Source: Pseudomonas brassicacearum
GTDB lineage: Bacteria > Pseudomonadota > Gammaproteobacteria > Pseudomonadales > Pseudomonadaceae
Length of the DNA: 64,000 bases
Direction of reading: 5' to 3'
Assembly: GCF_003732225.1 (NCBI RefSeq)
Contig: NZ_MOBJ01000007.1
Location: 329,408-393,407 of the forward strand
The notes under the pieces: generated by a model
What the model was told of the DNA's origin: nothing
The model's input: only the letters and a program-made list of their open reading frames with translations
Database searches by the model: none
In this document: piece after piece, positions 44,629-55,900 of the stretch
How positions within the stretch are numbered: the first letter of the stretch is position 1
How the letters are laid out: the number at the start of each line of letters is the position of its first letter
Program-made: the position numbers and the translations under genes

Positions 44629-45723
44629 ATGAGCGCCGTCAATCGCGCAGCGGTGGAAGCCGTCCTTCGTCAGTACACCGACCCTTACCTGAACCAGGAC
44701 CCGGTCAGCGCCGGTTGTCTGCGCAGCATCGACATCCAGGGCGACCGCGTCAGCGTTCAGCTGGAACTGGGCTACGCCGCCGGTCTGTTCAAGAGTGGCT
44801 GGGCGCAAATGCTGCAGATGGCTATCGAAGGCCTGGATGGCGTGACCTCGGCCAAGGTCGACATCAGCACCGTAATCGCTGCACACAAGGCTCAGGCGCA
44901 GATTCCAGGCTTGGCCAACGTCAAGAACGTGGTCGCGGTGGCGTCCGGCAAGGGCGGCGTGGGCAAATCCACCACCGCCGCCAACCTCGCGCTGGCGCTG
45001 GCCCGTGAAGGTGCCAAGGTCGGGATTCTCGACGCCGATATCTACGGCCCGAGCCAGGGCATCATGTTTGGTATTGCGGAAGGCACCCGACCGAAGATCA
45101 AGGACCAGAAATGGTTCGTGCCCATCGAGTCGCATGGCGTTGAAGTCATGTCCATGGCTTTTTTGACCGACGACAACACGCCGATGGTCTGGCGCGGCCC
45201 GATGGTTTCCGGTGCTTTGCTGCAACTGGTGACGCAAACAGCCTGGAGCGATCTGGACTATCTGGTGATCGATATGCCGCCAGGCACCGGTGACATTCAG
45301 CTGACCCTGGCGCAGAAAGTTCCGGTGGCCGGTGCGGTGATCGTCACCACGCCGCAGGATCTGGCGTTGCTGGACGCGCGCAAAGGCGTGGAAATGTTCC
45401 GCAAGGTCAGCATTCCGGTACTCGGCGTGGTGGAAAACATGGCCGTGCACATCTGTTCCAACTGCGGTCATGCCGAGCACCTGTTCGGCGAAGGCGGCGG
45501 CGAGAAGCTGGCCAACCAATATGGCGTCGAGCTGCTGGCATCTCTGCCGCTGTCGATGCTGATTCGCGAGCAGGCCGACGGCGGCAAGCCTACGGTGATT
45601 GCAGAGCCTGAAAGCCAGATCGCCATGGTTTACCAGGAACTGGCCCGTCACGTCGGTGCGCGGATCGTCTTGCAGGAAGCTGTCGCGCCAGCGATGCCGA
45701 ACATCACCGTCAGCGACGATTGA
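44629..45723 (+). CDS. apbC: Fe-S cluster carrier ATPase ApbC/Mrp
   Basis: A 364-residue P-loop protein of the Mrp/NBP35 family that binds and transfers Fe-S clusters. An N-terminal MIP18-like domain (1-85) precedes the deviant Walker A SGKGGVGKST near 108, Walker B VIDMPPGTGD near 215 and the cluster-binding CxxC in HICSNCGH near 280. Start at 44629 (MSAVNR) has GGAG upstream; an in-frame start at 44611 is less likely. It would serve Fe-S proteins such as the nearby RnfB-like protein, nth and grxD partners. Confidence 0.93.
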   Translation: MSAVNRAAVEAVLRQYTDPYLNQDPVSAGCLRSIDIQGDRVSVQLELGYAAGLFKSGWAQMLQMAIEGLDGVTSAKVDISTVIAAHKAQAQIPGLANVKNVVAVASGKGGVGKSTTAANLALALAREGAKVGILDADIYGPSQGIMFGIAEGTRPKIKDQKWFVPIESHGVEVMSMAFLTDDNTPMVWRGPMVSGALLQLVTQTAWSDLDYLVIDMPPGTGDIQLTLAQKVPVAGAVIVTTPQDLALLDARKGVEMFRKVSIPVLGVVENMAVHICSNCGHAEHLFGEGGGEKLANQYGVELLASLPLSMLIREQADGGKPTVIAEPESQIAMVYQELARHVGARIVLQEAVAPAMPNITVSDD

Positions 45724-45740
45724 TATCCGGTAGCCCGAAA

Positions 45741-45788
45741 AAAGATCGCAGCCTGTAGGAGCTGCCGCAGGCTGCGATCTTTTGATCT
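45741..45788. repeat. REP doublet, family C, at the apbC/fabG-like junction
   Basis: AAAAGATCGCAGCC and GGCTGCGATCTTTT form the outer stem around GTAGGAGCTGCCGCA. It lies between convergent genes and may act as a bidirectional terminator because both strands end in T-rich sequence. Confidence 0.8.
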
Positions 45789-45792
45789 TGCT

Positions 45793-46551
45793 TTAAATCC
45801 GCAAACCGCCATCCATTTCCAGAATCCGGCCGGTGTAATAGTCGTTCTCGAATATATACGCCGCCGAATGAGCGATTTCTTCCGGCTTGCCCATGCGCTT
45901 GAGCGGAATCCCGGAAGTCATTTTCTCCAGCGCTTCAGGCTTCATGCCCAGGGTCATTTCGGTTTCGATGAAGCCCGGAGCGATACCGGCTACACGAATG
46001 CCGTAGCGCGCCAGTTCCTTGGCCCAGGTCACGGTGGCCGCAGCAACACCGGCCTTGGCGGCGGAGTAGTTGGTCTGGCCGACGTTGCCGGCGCGGGAAA
46101 TCGAGGAGATGTTGATGATCGCGCCGCTGGTCTTCAGCTCGATCATCTTGGCCGCCACTTCACGGGTGCACAGGAACACGCCGGTCAGGTTGACGTCGAT
46201 CACTGCCTGCCATTGGGCCAGGCTCATCCTGGTCATCTCGCCGTCCTTGACCTTGATCAGCAGGCCATCGCGCAGGATCCCGGCGTTGTTGATCAAACCA
46301 TGGATCGCGCCGAAATCTTCAGCGACCTGGGCGACCATGTGAGTCACCTGTTCTTCATTGGCGACGTTGCACAGGTAGGCGCGAGCCTCGACACCGGCGG
46401 CTTTGCAGGCAGCGACGGCCAGGTCGAGTTTTTCCTGGTTGAGGTCGACCAGCGCCAGTTTCGCGCCCTTGGCGGCGAAATACTCGGCCATCGAACGGCC
46501 TAAACCCTGGCAACCGCCGGTGATAATGATTACTTTGTCAGTGAGTTGCAT
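45793..46551 (-). CDS. FabG-like short-chain dehydrogenase/reductase
   Basis: A 252-residue SDR. The Rossmann cofactor motif is [10 protein letters not shown] near 10-19, NNAG near 89, catalytic Ser-Tyr-Lys as SSIS near 146 and YSAAK near 161. The lower-case pattern of a C-terminal GRILEMDGG is typical of FabG-like 3-oxoacyl reductases. The start is taken as the second ATG (46551, MQLTDK), which has GGGG about eight bases upstream; MRMQ at 46557 is the alternative. No lipid or polyketide genes are beside it, so the substrate is unknown. Confidence 0.85.
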   Translation of the reverse strand: MQLTDKVIIITGGCQGLGRSMAEYFAAKGAKLALVDLNQEKLDLAVAACKAAGVEARAYLCNVANEEQVTHMVAQVAEDFGAIHGLINNAGILRDGLLIKVKDGEMTRMSLAQWQAVIDVNLTGVFLCTREVAAKMIELKTSGAIINISSISRAGNVGQTNYSAAKAGVAAATVTWAKELARYGIRVAGIAPGFIETEMTLGMKPEALEKMTSGIPLKRMGKPEEIAHSAAYIFENDYYTGRILEMDGGLRI

Positions 46552-46716
46552 TCGCATGCCCCAATAGCAGGTCAGAGTGGTTTCCTTTTAGAGAGCCTCT
46601 CGATCTGCACCTGATGTGGCCTGGCTGCACATGAGAACTGCCCCGATGGCGTTGCTGGAACTTTGCCCCAGGTGCCTGTCCGTTTTTTTGACGGATTCTA
46701 TATAAGGAGTCATAAA

Positions 46717-47448
46717 TTGAGCGTTGAAGCTGCCAAGCATGCCCGAGAATTGCTGCTCAAGGAATACCGCGGAGTGCTCTCGACGCACTCCAAGGCGATG
46801 CCCGGTTTCCCGTTTGGCTCAGTGGTTCCTTATTGCCTGGACGAGCAGGGCCGGCCGCTGATCCTGATCAGCCGGATCGCCCAGCACACCCATAATCTGC
46901 AAAAAGATCCCAAATGCTCACTGCTGGTGGGTGAGCGCGAGGCTGAAGACGTGCAGGCTGTCGGTCGACTGACTTACCTGGCCGAAGCGGAAAAAATTGA
47001 AGACCAGGCCGCCATCGATACTGCCGCCGAGCGTTATTACCGCTATTTCCCGGACTCGCAGAATTATCACAAGGCGCATGATTTCGATTTCTGGGTACTC
47101 AAACCGGTTCGTCATCGCTACATCGGCGGTTTCGGTGCGATTCACTGGGTCGACCAGTTGACCCTGGCCAACCCGTTTGCCGGCAAGGCCGAAGTGAGCA
47201 TGGTCGAACACATGAACGCCGATCATGCCAAGGCCATCGCTCATTACGTCGACCTGGCCGGTTTGCCGAAAACTTCACCTGCTCAATTGGCGGGTATCGA
47301 CAGCGAAGGGATGCACCTGCGCATCGGTCAGGGGCTGTACTGGTTGCCGTTCCCGGATGTTTGCAATACGCCGACACAAGTACGCGAAGCCTTGGTTTTA
47401 CTGGCTCACGCCGAGCATTGGCCAAAAAATGCGATAGCCGACGCTTGA
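46717..47448 (+). CDS. HugZ-like heme/iron utilisation protein (split-barrel FMN fold plus DUF2470)
   Basis: A 243-residue protein with a pyridoxamine-5-phosphate-oxidase-like split barrel (about 8-150) and a C-terminal DUF2470 domain with EHMNADHAKA near 165-174, typical of HugZ-type heme-degrading or heme-handling proteins. Start is a TTG at 46717 with AAGGAG seven bases upstream; an in-frame ATG further upstream has no good ribosome site. Not all HugZ-like proteins degrade heme, so the exact activity is uncertain. Upstream, TTTTTTTGACGGATTC may hold its promoter. Confidence 0.84.
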   Translation: MSVEAAKHARELLLKEYRGVLSTHSKAMPGFPFGSVVPYCLDEQGRPLILISRIAQHTHNLQKDPKCSLLVGEREAEDVQAVGRLTYLAEAEKIEDQAAIDTAAERYYRYFPDSQNYHKAHDFDFWVLKPVRHRYIGGFGAIHWVDQLTLANPFAGKAEVSMVEHMNADHAKAIAHYVDLAGLPKTSPAQLAGIDSEGMHLRIGQGLYWLPFPDVCNTPTQVREALVLLAHAEHWPKNAIADA

Positions 47449-47514
47449 AATCACGAAACGGCGACGTCATCTAAGTTCTACTTGCAAGGCATTCTTGCGT
47501 TGAGGAACCATTTG

Positions 47515-47991
47515 ATGCGCCCTTTTTTGTTGCTCTTTCTGCTGTTCCCGGTGTTGGAGCTGTTCGTATTCGTCAAGGTCAGCGCGGCCATCGGGTTTTT
47601 CCCGGCACTGCTGCTGATCATTCTCGGCTCGATGCTTGGCGTGTTCGTGCTGCGTATCGCCGGTCTGGCCACCGCATTGCGCGCTCGTGAAAGTCTGAAC
47701 CGCGGCGAACTGCCAGCGCAGACCATGCTTGAAGGCCTGATGCTGGCGTTGGGTGGCGGTCTGTTGATCCTGCCAGGTTTCATCAGCAGCGTGATCGGCC
47801 TGATCATGACGTTGCCGCTCAGCCGTCGGCTGCTGGCCAACACGATGCGCAAGCGCGCTGAAGAACAGGCGATTCGTCAGCGTGCCTTTGCCGATGATCT
47901 GCAACCGCGTGGCGGCCCGGCTCCGCGGCAACCGCTGGGCCGTGAGCCGAACGTGATCGAAGGCGAGTTCGAGCACCGCGATTCCAAGTAA
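47515..47991 (+). CDS. fxsA: FxsA family inner-membrane protein
   Basis: A 158-residue membrane protein. Its N-terminal half has three to four hydrophobic segments (about 4-22, 26-48, 80-110), with GLMLALGGGLLILPGFISS and the conserved family pattern, then a polar C-terminus. FxsA overproduction relieves F-plasmid exclusion of phage T7; its normal role is unknown. Start at 47515 has GAGGAA seven bases upstream. It lies directly before groES as in other pseudomonads. Confidence 0.9.
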   Translation: MRPFLLLFLLFPVLELFVFVKVSAAIGFFPALLLIILGSMLGVFVLRIAGLATALRARESLNRGELPAQTMLEGLMLALGGGLLILPGFISSVIGLIMTLPLSRRLLANTMRKRAEEQAIRQRAFADDLQPRGGPAPRQPLGREPNVIEGEFEHRDSK

Positions 47992-48002
47992 CTCCTTTAG
48001 CG

Positions 48003-48032
48003 ACACGGCACCTTCGGGTGCCGTGTTCGTTT
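48003..48032 (+). terminator. Terminator of fxsA
   Basis: ACACGGCACC pairs with GGTGCCGTGT around a TTCG tetraloop, 12 bases after the fxsA stop, followed by TCGTTTC. Confidence 0.88.
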
Positions 48033-48069
48033 CTGTGGCCAGTAATGTAAAAAAATTCACTGCCCAGCC

Positions 48070-48097
48070 CTTGTAATAAGCTTATGCGCCCTTATGT
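48070..48097 (+). promoter_or_regulatory. Sigma-32-like heat-shock promoter of groESL
   Basis: CTTGTAA, a 12-base spacer and CCCTTATGT resemble the RpoH consensus CTTGAAA-N11-15-CCCCATNT. It lies about 140 bases before groES. Confidence 0.6.
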
Positions 48098-48237
48098 AAC
48101 GGTCACCGCAAGGTTTCTGGTGATGATCACCAGACAGACTTCCGCGGTTCGCTTGGCGAACCGCAACCGGCAACGCCGGAATTTAACCCGCCGGGATTAC
48201 ACCGGCCGCTGAAAACCACAATTAGGAGAGATCGACA

Positions 48238-48531
48238 ATGAAGCTTCGTCCTCTGCATGACCGCGTCGTCATCCGTCGCAGCGAAGAAGAAAAGAAAACT
48301 GCTGGCGGTATCGTTCTGCCAGGTTCGGCTGCCGAAAAAGCCAACAGCGGTGAAGTCCTCGCTGTCGGTACCGGCCGCGTGCTGGACAACGGTGAAGTGC
48401 GTGCGCTGGCCGTGAAAGTGGGTGACAAGGTTGTGTTCGGCCCGTACTCCGGCAGCAACACTGTGAAAGTCGACGGTGAAGACCTGCTGGTAATGGCTGA
48501 GAACGAGATTCTCGCTGTTATCGAAGGCTGA
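48238..48531 (+). CDS. groES: Co-chaperonin GroES
   Basis: A 97-residue GroES. The N-terminal [13 protein letters not shown] and the mobile loop region [13 protein letters not shown] (about 17-30) that binds GroEL are present, with [14 protein letters not shown] and [19 protein letters not shown] ends. It caps the GroEL folding chamber. GAGAG lies upstream of the ATG, and groEL starts 48 bases downstream on the same transcript. Confidence 0.97.
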   Translation: MKLRPLHDRVVIRRSEEEKKTAGGIVLPGSAAEKANSGEVLAVGTGRVLDNGEVRALAVKVGDKVVFGPYSGSNTVKVDGEDLLVMAENEILAVIEG

Positions 48532-48567
48532 TTTCCGCTCAATTTCCCGCTACTACAAAGTATTTAA

Positions 48568-50223
<1,656 letters not shown>

Positions 50224-50242
50224 GCCAGCCTTACCCTGTACG

Positions 50243-50279
50243 AAAAAACCCCGCTGGCGTTAAGCCTGCGGGGTTTTTT
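50243..50279 (+). terminator. Terminator of groESL
   Basis: AAAAAACCCCGC pairs with GCGGGGTTTTTT, 20 bases after the groEL stop. Confidence 0.94.
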
Positions 50280-50300
50280 ATTGCCTGTGAACATCAACGT

Positions 50301-50370
50301 CAAAAGATCGCAGCCTTCGGGGGTCGACGTATACCTGTAGGAGCTGCCGAAGGCTGCGATCTTTCGATCT
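50301..50370. repeat. REP doublet, family C, after groEL
   Basis: AAAAGATCGCAGCCTTCGG and GTAGGAGCTGCCGAAGGCTG followed by CGATCTTTCGATC form a stem around about 15 bases. Confidence 0.8.
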
Positions 50371-50497
50371 TCGGCCAGACAAAAAACCGACGGGCATTCT
50401 GACAGGGTAGATAATCAGACAGCCCTAGCCCTGAGCCACTCTTGGCCTTAAGCTGCGCGGGCCAAGACGGCCGTTACTGTGTACGGAGCAAGTGCCC

Positions 50498-51181
50498 ATG
50501 CGAATTCTATTGGTTGAAGACAACCGCGACATCCTCGCCAATCTGGCTGATTATCTGGGGCTTAAAGGCTATACCGTGGATTGCGCGCAGGACGGTTTGT
50601 CAGGTCTGCACCTGGCGGCCACCGAACATTACGACCTGATCGTGCTCGACGTCATGCTCCCCGGCATCGATGGTTACACCCTGTGCAAACGCCTGCGTGA
50701 AGACGCCCGGCGCGATACCCCGGTCATCATGCTGACTGCCCGTGACCAGCTGGATGACCGGCTGCAGGGCTTCAAGTCCGGTGCCGATGATTACCTGATC
50801 AAACCCTTCGCCCTGTCCGAACTGGCGGCGCGCATCGAGGCGGTCATGCGTCGTACCCAGGGGGGCGGTCGCCGCGCCTTGCAGGTTGGCGATCTGAGCT
50901 ACGACCTCGACACGCTGGAAGTGACCCGCGAAGGTCGCCTGCTGAAACTCAACCCGGTGGGCCTCAAGCTGCTGGCGGTGTTGATGCAGAAAAGCCCCCA
51001 CGTATTGCGTCGCGAAATCCTCGAAGAAGCCCTCTGGGGCGACGATTGTCCGGACAGCGACAGTTTGCGCAGTCACGTCCATCAGCTGCGCCAGGTGATC
51101 GACAAGCCGTTCGCCAAACCGTTGCTGCAAACCGTGCACGGCGTCGGCTATCGTCTGGCCGAGGGGCGTGATGGAGTTTAA
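50498..51181 (+). CDS. colR: ColR, OmpR-family response regulator
   Basis: A 227-residue response regulator. The receiver domain (1-118) has phospho-acceptor Asp51 (VLDVMLPG) and IKPFALSE; the winged helix follows (about 130-225, LLAVLMQKSPHVLRREILEEALW). The sequence and the position between groEL and a ColS-type sensor match ColRS, first known from root colonisation by P. fluorescens and involved in membrane integrity and metal (iron, zinc) tolerance. Start at 50498 has GGAG nine bases upstream; a GTG six bases earlier is too close. Confidence 0.92.
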   Translation: MRILLVEDNRDILANLADYLGLKGYTVDCAQDGLSGLHLAATEHYDLIVLDVMLPGIDGYTLCKRLREDARRDTPVIMLTARDQLDDRLQGFKSGADDYLIKPFALSELAARIEAVMRRTQGGGRRALQVGDLSYDLDTLEVTREGRLLKLNPVGLKLLAVLMQKSPHVLRREILEEALWGDDCPDSDSLRSHVHQLRQVIDKPFAKPLLQTVHGVGYRLAEGRDGV

Positions 51182-52451
51182 GCAGAGCCTTGCTCAGCGG
51201 ATCATTATTGCGTTTGCCTTGATGAGTGCGTTGGTGGCAGGGGCATTCGCCATGGGTATCGTGGCGACCGTGCATCTGGTCGAAGCAAAGCTGATTTCCG
51301 CAGGCCTGGGTGGCGATTTACAGCGTTTGCTGTTGATGGACAGCATGGCCGACTGGAGCCACCGTCCCGAGCCCGATCAGTTGTTCTACTTCAGCGGTGG
51401 CCCTGGCGACTTTGATTTGCCAAGGGACCTGCGGCACCTGAATGCGGGGTTCCATGAAGTATTTCGCGAGCACCTCTCGTACCACGCAATCGTCGAGATC
51501 GTTGACGGCCGGCGTTACGTCTTGCTGCAAGATCAGAGCGATTTCGAAGAGCGCGAGCGGGTGCTGTTTGCCGTAGTGCTGGTGGGGTTCGTATTAAGTC
51601 TGGCATTGGCAGTGTTTCTTGGTTGGGTTCTGGCACGCAAGGTTATGGCTCCGGTGGTGCGGCTGGCGCGACAGGTGCGTCACCGCGATCAACTGCTCGG
51701 TCTGGCACCGCCCCTGGCGCCGGACTATGCCGCCGATGAAGTCGGTGAGCTGGCCGTGGCCTTCGACGCCACGCTGGGCCGATTGCGCCAGGCACTGAGT
51801 CGCGAGCGGCTGTTCACCAGCGACGTCAGTCACGAACTGCGTACACCGTTGATGGTCTTGGCCAGTTCCTGCGAATTGTTGCTGGAGAATCCGGACCTCG
51901 ATCAACGTGGTCGCAATCAGGTCGAGCGGATCGCTCGCGCCTGTGAAGAAATGCGCGAATTGGTCCAGACCTTCCTGATGCTTGCCCGTGCCCAGCGCGA
52001 AGATGCCAGCATGTCGCCGCAACTGACCCTGGGACAGGTGGCCGAAGACCTGCTCGGCATGTGGCGCGAGCCGATCGAGGACAAGGGACTCACGCTGTTT
52101 TATGAACCCGGCAATCCGTTGGATACGCGCTATAACGCGACATTCCTGCATGCAGTCATGGGCAACCTGTTGCGTAACGCCTTGCATTACACCGACAGCG
52201 GGTTTATCCGCCTGAGCATTCTGCCCTGCGGTTTTCTGGTCGAAGACAGCGGCGTCGGTATTCCCGAAGAGAAGCGCGAAGCGATGTTCGAGCCGTTTGT
52301 GCGGGGTGGCGAGAAGCGTGGCGAAGGGCTTGGGCTGGGCCTGTCGCTGGTGCAGCGGATTTGTGAGAACCAGGGCTGGAGCGTCAGCCTCAGCACCATG
52401 GAGCCCAACGGCTGCCGCTTTCATGTCGAACTGGGCAAGACGGGCGCCTGA
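51171..52451 (+). CDS. colS: ColS, sensor histidine kinase
   Basis: A 426-residue inner-membrane kinase. Helix 1 is at about 11-33, a periplasmic loop of roughly 100 residues with several acidic residues (EPDQLF, DGRRY) follows, helix 2 lies at about 133-155, then HAMP and HisKA with the phospho-accepting histidine in DVSHELRTPL, NLLRNALHY, EDSGVGIPEE and GEGLGLGLSL ATP-binding boxes. The gene overlaps colR by eleven bases (ATG inside the colR end). It probably senses excess metal and phosphorylates ColR. Confidence 0.92.
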   Translation: MEFKQSLAQRIIIAFALMSALVAGAFAMGIVATVHLVEAKLISAGLGGDLQRLLLMDSMADWSHRPEPDQLFYFSGGPGDFDLPRDLRHLNAGFHEVFREHLSYHAIVEIVDGRRYVLLQDQSDFEERERVLFAVVLVGFVLSLALAVFLGWVLARKVMAPVVRLARQVRHRDQLLGLAPPLAPDYAADEVGELAVAFDATLGRLRQALSRERLFTSDVSHELRTPLMVLASSCELLLENPDLDQRGRNQVERIARACEEMRELVQTFLMLARAQREDASMSPQLTLGQVAEDLLGMWREPIEDKGLTLFYEPGNPLDTRYNATFLHAVMGNLLRNALHYTDSGFIRLSILPCGFLVEDSGVGIPEEKREAMFEPFVRGGEKRGEGLGLGLSLVQRICENQGWSVSLSTMEPNGCRFHVELGKTGA

Positions 52452-52556
52452 CATAAAACCATTGCGCCGCCATTCGTCGTGGGGCTCGGCAGATAGGGAA
52501 AAGCTCGTCTATTTTTATAACAAGGCATCTGGCAGCTCCATCAAAGGTTTGTAGCC

Positions 52557-52787
52557 ATGAAACTAGAATTTGCTAGAGGTTTGTTTATGGCAGGAGCCTT
52601 GGCAGTTGTTTCACTGGCGGTGGTTGGACTGGAGCAGCCGCGAACGAAAATTCTTAGTGCAATGAGTGGCGGCACACATTGCCCATTGCCACGGGCTGCG
52701 AAGTCATCCGTGGTGACCCACACTGATAATGATGAGTTGTTGTTGTTCATGTTTGGCATGACTCAGGGAATGAAACGCCAGAGTTGA
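52557..52787 (+). CDS. Small membrane-anchored or exported peptide next to colRS
   Basis: A 76-residue protein. MKLEFARGL then a hydrophobic stretch at 8-27 (LFMAGALAVVSLAVVGLEQP) looks like a signal anchor. The rest is polar with one cysteine (residue 42) and no known motif; the C-terminus holds LLLFMFGMTQGM, possibly a second hydrophobic helix. It is followed 20 bases later by a strong terminator, which supports its being a real gene. The ribosome site is weak. Function unknown; it could belong to the ColR regulon because it lies about 100 bases after colS. Confidence 0.65.
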   Translation: MKLEFARGLFMAGALAVVSLAVVGLEQPRTKILSAMSGGTHCPLPRAAKSSVVTHTDNDELLLFMFGMTQGMKRQS

Positions 52788-52805
52788 AAACCCTCAAGCC
52801 CACAG

Positions 52806-52838
52806 AAAAGGCCTCGCCTATGCGAGGCCTTTTGTTTT
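52806..52838 (+). terminator. Terminator after the small gene downstream of colS
   Basis: AAAAGGCCTCGC pairs with GCGAGGCCTTTT around a CTAT loop, followed by GTTTTT. Confidence 0.92.
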
Positions 52839-52870
52839 TGAACCCAAATCTTCAATTTGCCGAAAACCAG

Positions 52871-52960
52871 TGTGGGAGCGAGCTTGCTCGCGATGACGGC
52901 TTAACATTCAACAATGTTGCCGGCTGTCAGTGAGCTATCGCGAGCAAGCTCGCTCCCACA
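52871..52960. repeat. REPIN, family B, between the small gene and mexW-like gene
   Basis: Inverted arms TGTGGGAGCGAGCTTGCTCG and complement, at the junction of two convergent genes. Confidence 0.9.
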
Positions 52961-52970
52961 TACGGAACTC

Positions 52971-55900
52971 TCAGTTCTTATCGGGTTTGGCCAGCAGCGT
53001 GTAGATGCAGGGCAGCACGAACAGGGTGAACAACGTCCCGATCGACATCCCGGTGGCGATCACCATCCCGATATCGTAGCGGCTGACGGCGCCCGCGCCC
53101 GTGGCGATGATCAACGGCACCATGCCGAAGACCATGGCTGCCGTGGTCATCAATACCGGGCGTAGACGAATGGCTGCCGCTTCCTCGACCGCTTCGCGCG
53201 GCGTCAGCCCCTTGTCCTTGCGCAACTGGTTGGCAAACTGGACGATCAGGATCCCGTGTTTGCTGATCAGTCCGATCAGGGTCACCAAACCGACCTGGGT
53301 ATAGATGTTCATGCTCGACCAGCCCAGGAACAACGGGATCAGCGCGCCGCAAATCGACAGCGGCACGGTCACCAGAATCACCAGTGGATCGCGGAAGCTT
53401 TCGAACTGCGCCGCCAGCACCAGGAAAATGATCGCCAGCGCCAAGGCAAAAGTCACCCACAAGGCGCTGCCTTCCTGAACGTACTGCCGCGAGGTGCCGC
53501 CATAATCGAAGGCATAACCCGGCGGTGCTTCTTCCTGGGCGATCTGGCGCACGGTATCAATCGCCTCGCCCATGCTGACCGTCGAAACACCCGAGAGGAT
53601 CGCCGAGTTGAGTTGCTGGAACTGGTTCAACTGCCGCGGTCGTGCCCGGTCACTGACGGTGATCAGGGTCGACAAGGGCAGCAGTTCACCTTTGGTGTTT
53701 TTGACGTAGTAGTTGCTCAGCCAATCGGGGTTGTCCCGGTAGGGCCGTTCGACCTGGGCGATGACCTTGTAGCTGCGCCCCTCGATGGTGAAACGATTGA
53801 TCTCGGCTTCTGCCAGCAACGTCGCCAGGGTCACCCCCAGATCTTCCATCGAGACGCCCATCTGCGCTGCCTTGGCGCGGTCGATATCAACCACCACTTC
53901 GGGCTTGTCGAAGGCCAGGTCGATGTCGGCGAACGCGAACTTGCCAGACTCCAGTGCACGCTTTTTCACTCGATTGACCACCTCCAGCAGCGACGCGTAG
54001 TCATTGGCGGTATTGATCACGAACTGGAACGGCAGCCCTTCGCCAGTGCCCGGCAGAGAGGGCAGGTTGAAGCCAAAGATTTGCAGACCGGTGATGCTCG
54101 AAAGCTTGCTTTGCACTATTGGCAGAAGCTGCATCTGGGTGCGTTTGCGCTCATTCCAGGGTTTGAGCAGGAAACCGCCAATACCTGACTGCACGCCGTT
54201 GAATCCGTTGATCTGGAAGGACGAGTAGTACTCGGGAAACGCCTTGAAGATCGCGAGGAATTCGTCGGTGTAGGTATTCAGGTAGTCCAGGTTGGCCGGT
54301 TGCGGAGCGTTGGCCATCATGAAAATGATGCCCTGATCCTCATCCGGTGCCAGTTCCGACTTGGTGAACTTGAGCAGCACCGGAATCAGGCACAACACGA
54401 TCACGGCAAATACCAGCACTACCGGTCGGGTGTTGAGTGTGCCGTGCAGAAGGTTTTGATAACGACGCTTGAGTCCTTCGAAAATCAGGTCGAGGCGATG
54501 GGCCAGGCCTGACGGGTTTTCATCGTGGCGCAAGAGCAGGGCGCACATCATCGGCGACAGCGTCAGGGCGACGATCCCGGAGATCACCACGGCACCGGCC
54601 AGGGTCAGGGCGAACTCCTTGAACAGGGCGCCGGTCAGGCCCGTCAGAAAGCCGATGGGCGCATAGACCGCCGCCAGGGTGATGGTCATCGAGACCACTG
54701 GCATGGCGATTTCCTGCGCGCCTTCGAGGGCCGCGTCCAGCGGCGTTTTACCTTCTTCGATGTGGCGGTGAATGTTTTCCACCACCACGATGGCGTCGTC
54801 CACCACCAGGCCGATCGCCAACACCATTGCCAGCAAGGTCAGCAGATTGATCGAGTAGCCCATCAGTTGCATGAAGAACATCACGCCGATCATCGACAGC
54901 GGAATGGTCACCACCGGGATCAGCACCGAGCGCAGCGCGCCAAGGAACAGGAACACCACGACAATCACGATCAGCACCGCTTCGAAAAGGGTTTTCACCA
55001 CTTCGTTGATCGAGGCCTGAATGAACAGCGTGGCGTCGTAGGCGATTTCGGCCTTGAGGGTGGGTGGCAGCTGGGATTCCAGTTCCGGCATGAGCTTGCG
55101 CACTTCCTTGATCACGTCCAGCGGATTGGCGGCCGGTGTGGCCTTGATCCCGATGTACACCGACGGTGTACCGCCGAAGGAACTGACGGTGTTGTAGTTC
55201 TCGGCGCCCATCTCCACGCGTGCCACGTCGCTGAGCAGGACCCGACTGTCGCCGTCGACTTTCAGCGGAATCGCGGCGAAGGCTTCGGCGGTCTTCAAGT
55301 CAGTGTTGGCGTTGATGCTGGTGACGACGTACTCGCCTTTGACTTCACCGGCGGCGGACAAAAAGTTGTACTGGCGCACGGCGTTGGTGACGTCACTGGC
55401 GCTCAGGCCAAAACCGGCGAGTTTCACCGGGTCGAGCCACAGACGCATGGCAAACACCTGGTTGCCGAGAATGGCAGCTTCAGCCATGCCGGGAAGGGTG
55501 GCCAGCTTGGGCTGGATCACCCGCGACAGGTAGTCGGTGATCTGCGGGTTGTTCAGTTCCTCGCTGAAAAAACTCATGTACATCAGCGCCGAGGCGCCGG
55601 CTGCCTCCTTGCTCAGCACCGGGTCTTCAGCGTCTTTGGGCAGCTTGTTCTTGACCTCGTTGGCCTTGGCCAGCAATTCGGTGAACAACCGGTCGCTGTT
55701 GGAGCCGATACGTGCATAGATCGAAATGACCGAGAAGTTCTGGCGGCTGACCGAGGTCATGTAGTCAATGCCTTCGGCACTCGCCAGGCTTTGTTGCAAG
55801 GGTTGGGTGATGTAGCCCTGAATGGTTTCGGCGTTGGCGCCGGGGTAGGCGGTGGTCACCGTGATCAGCGCGTTCTCCATTTGCGGATACTGGCGCAGCG

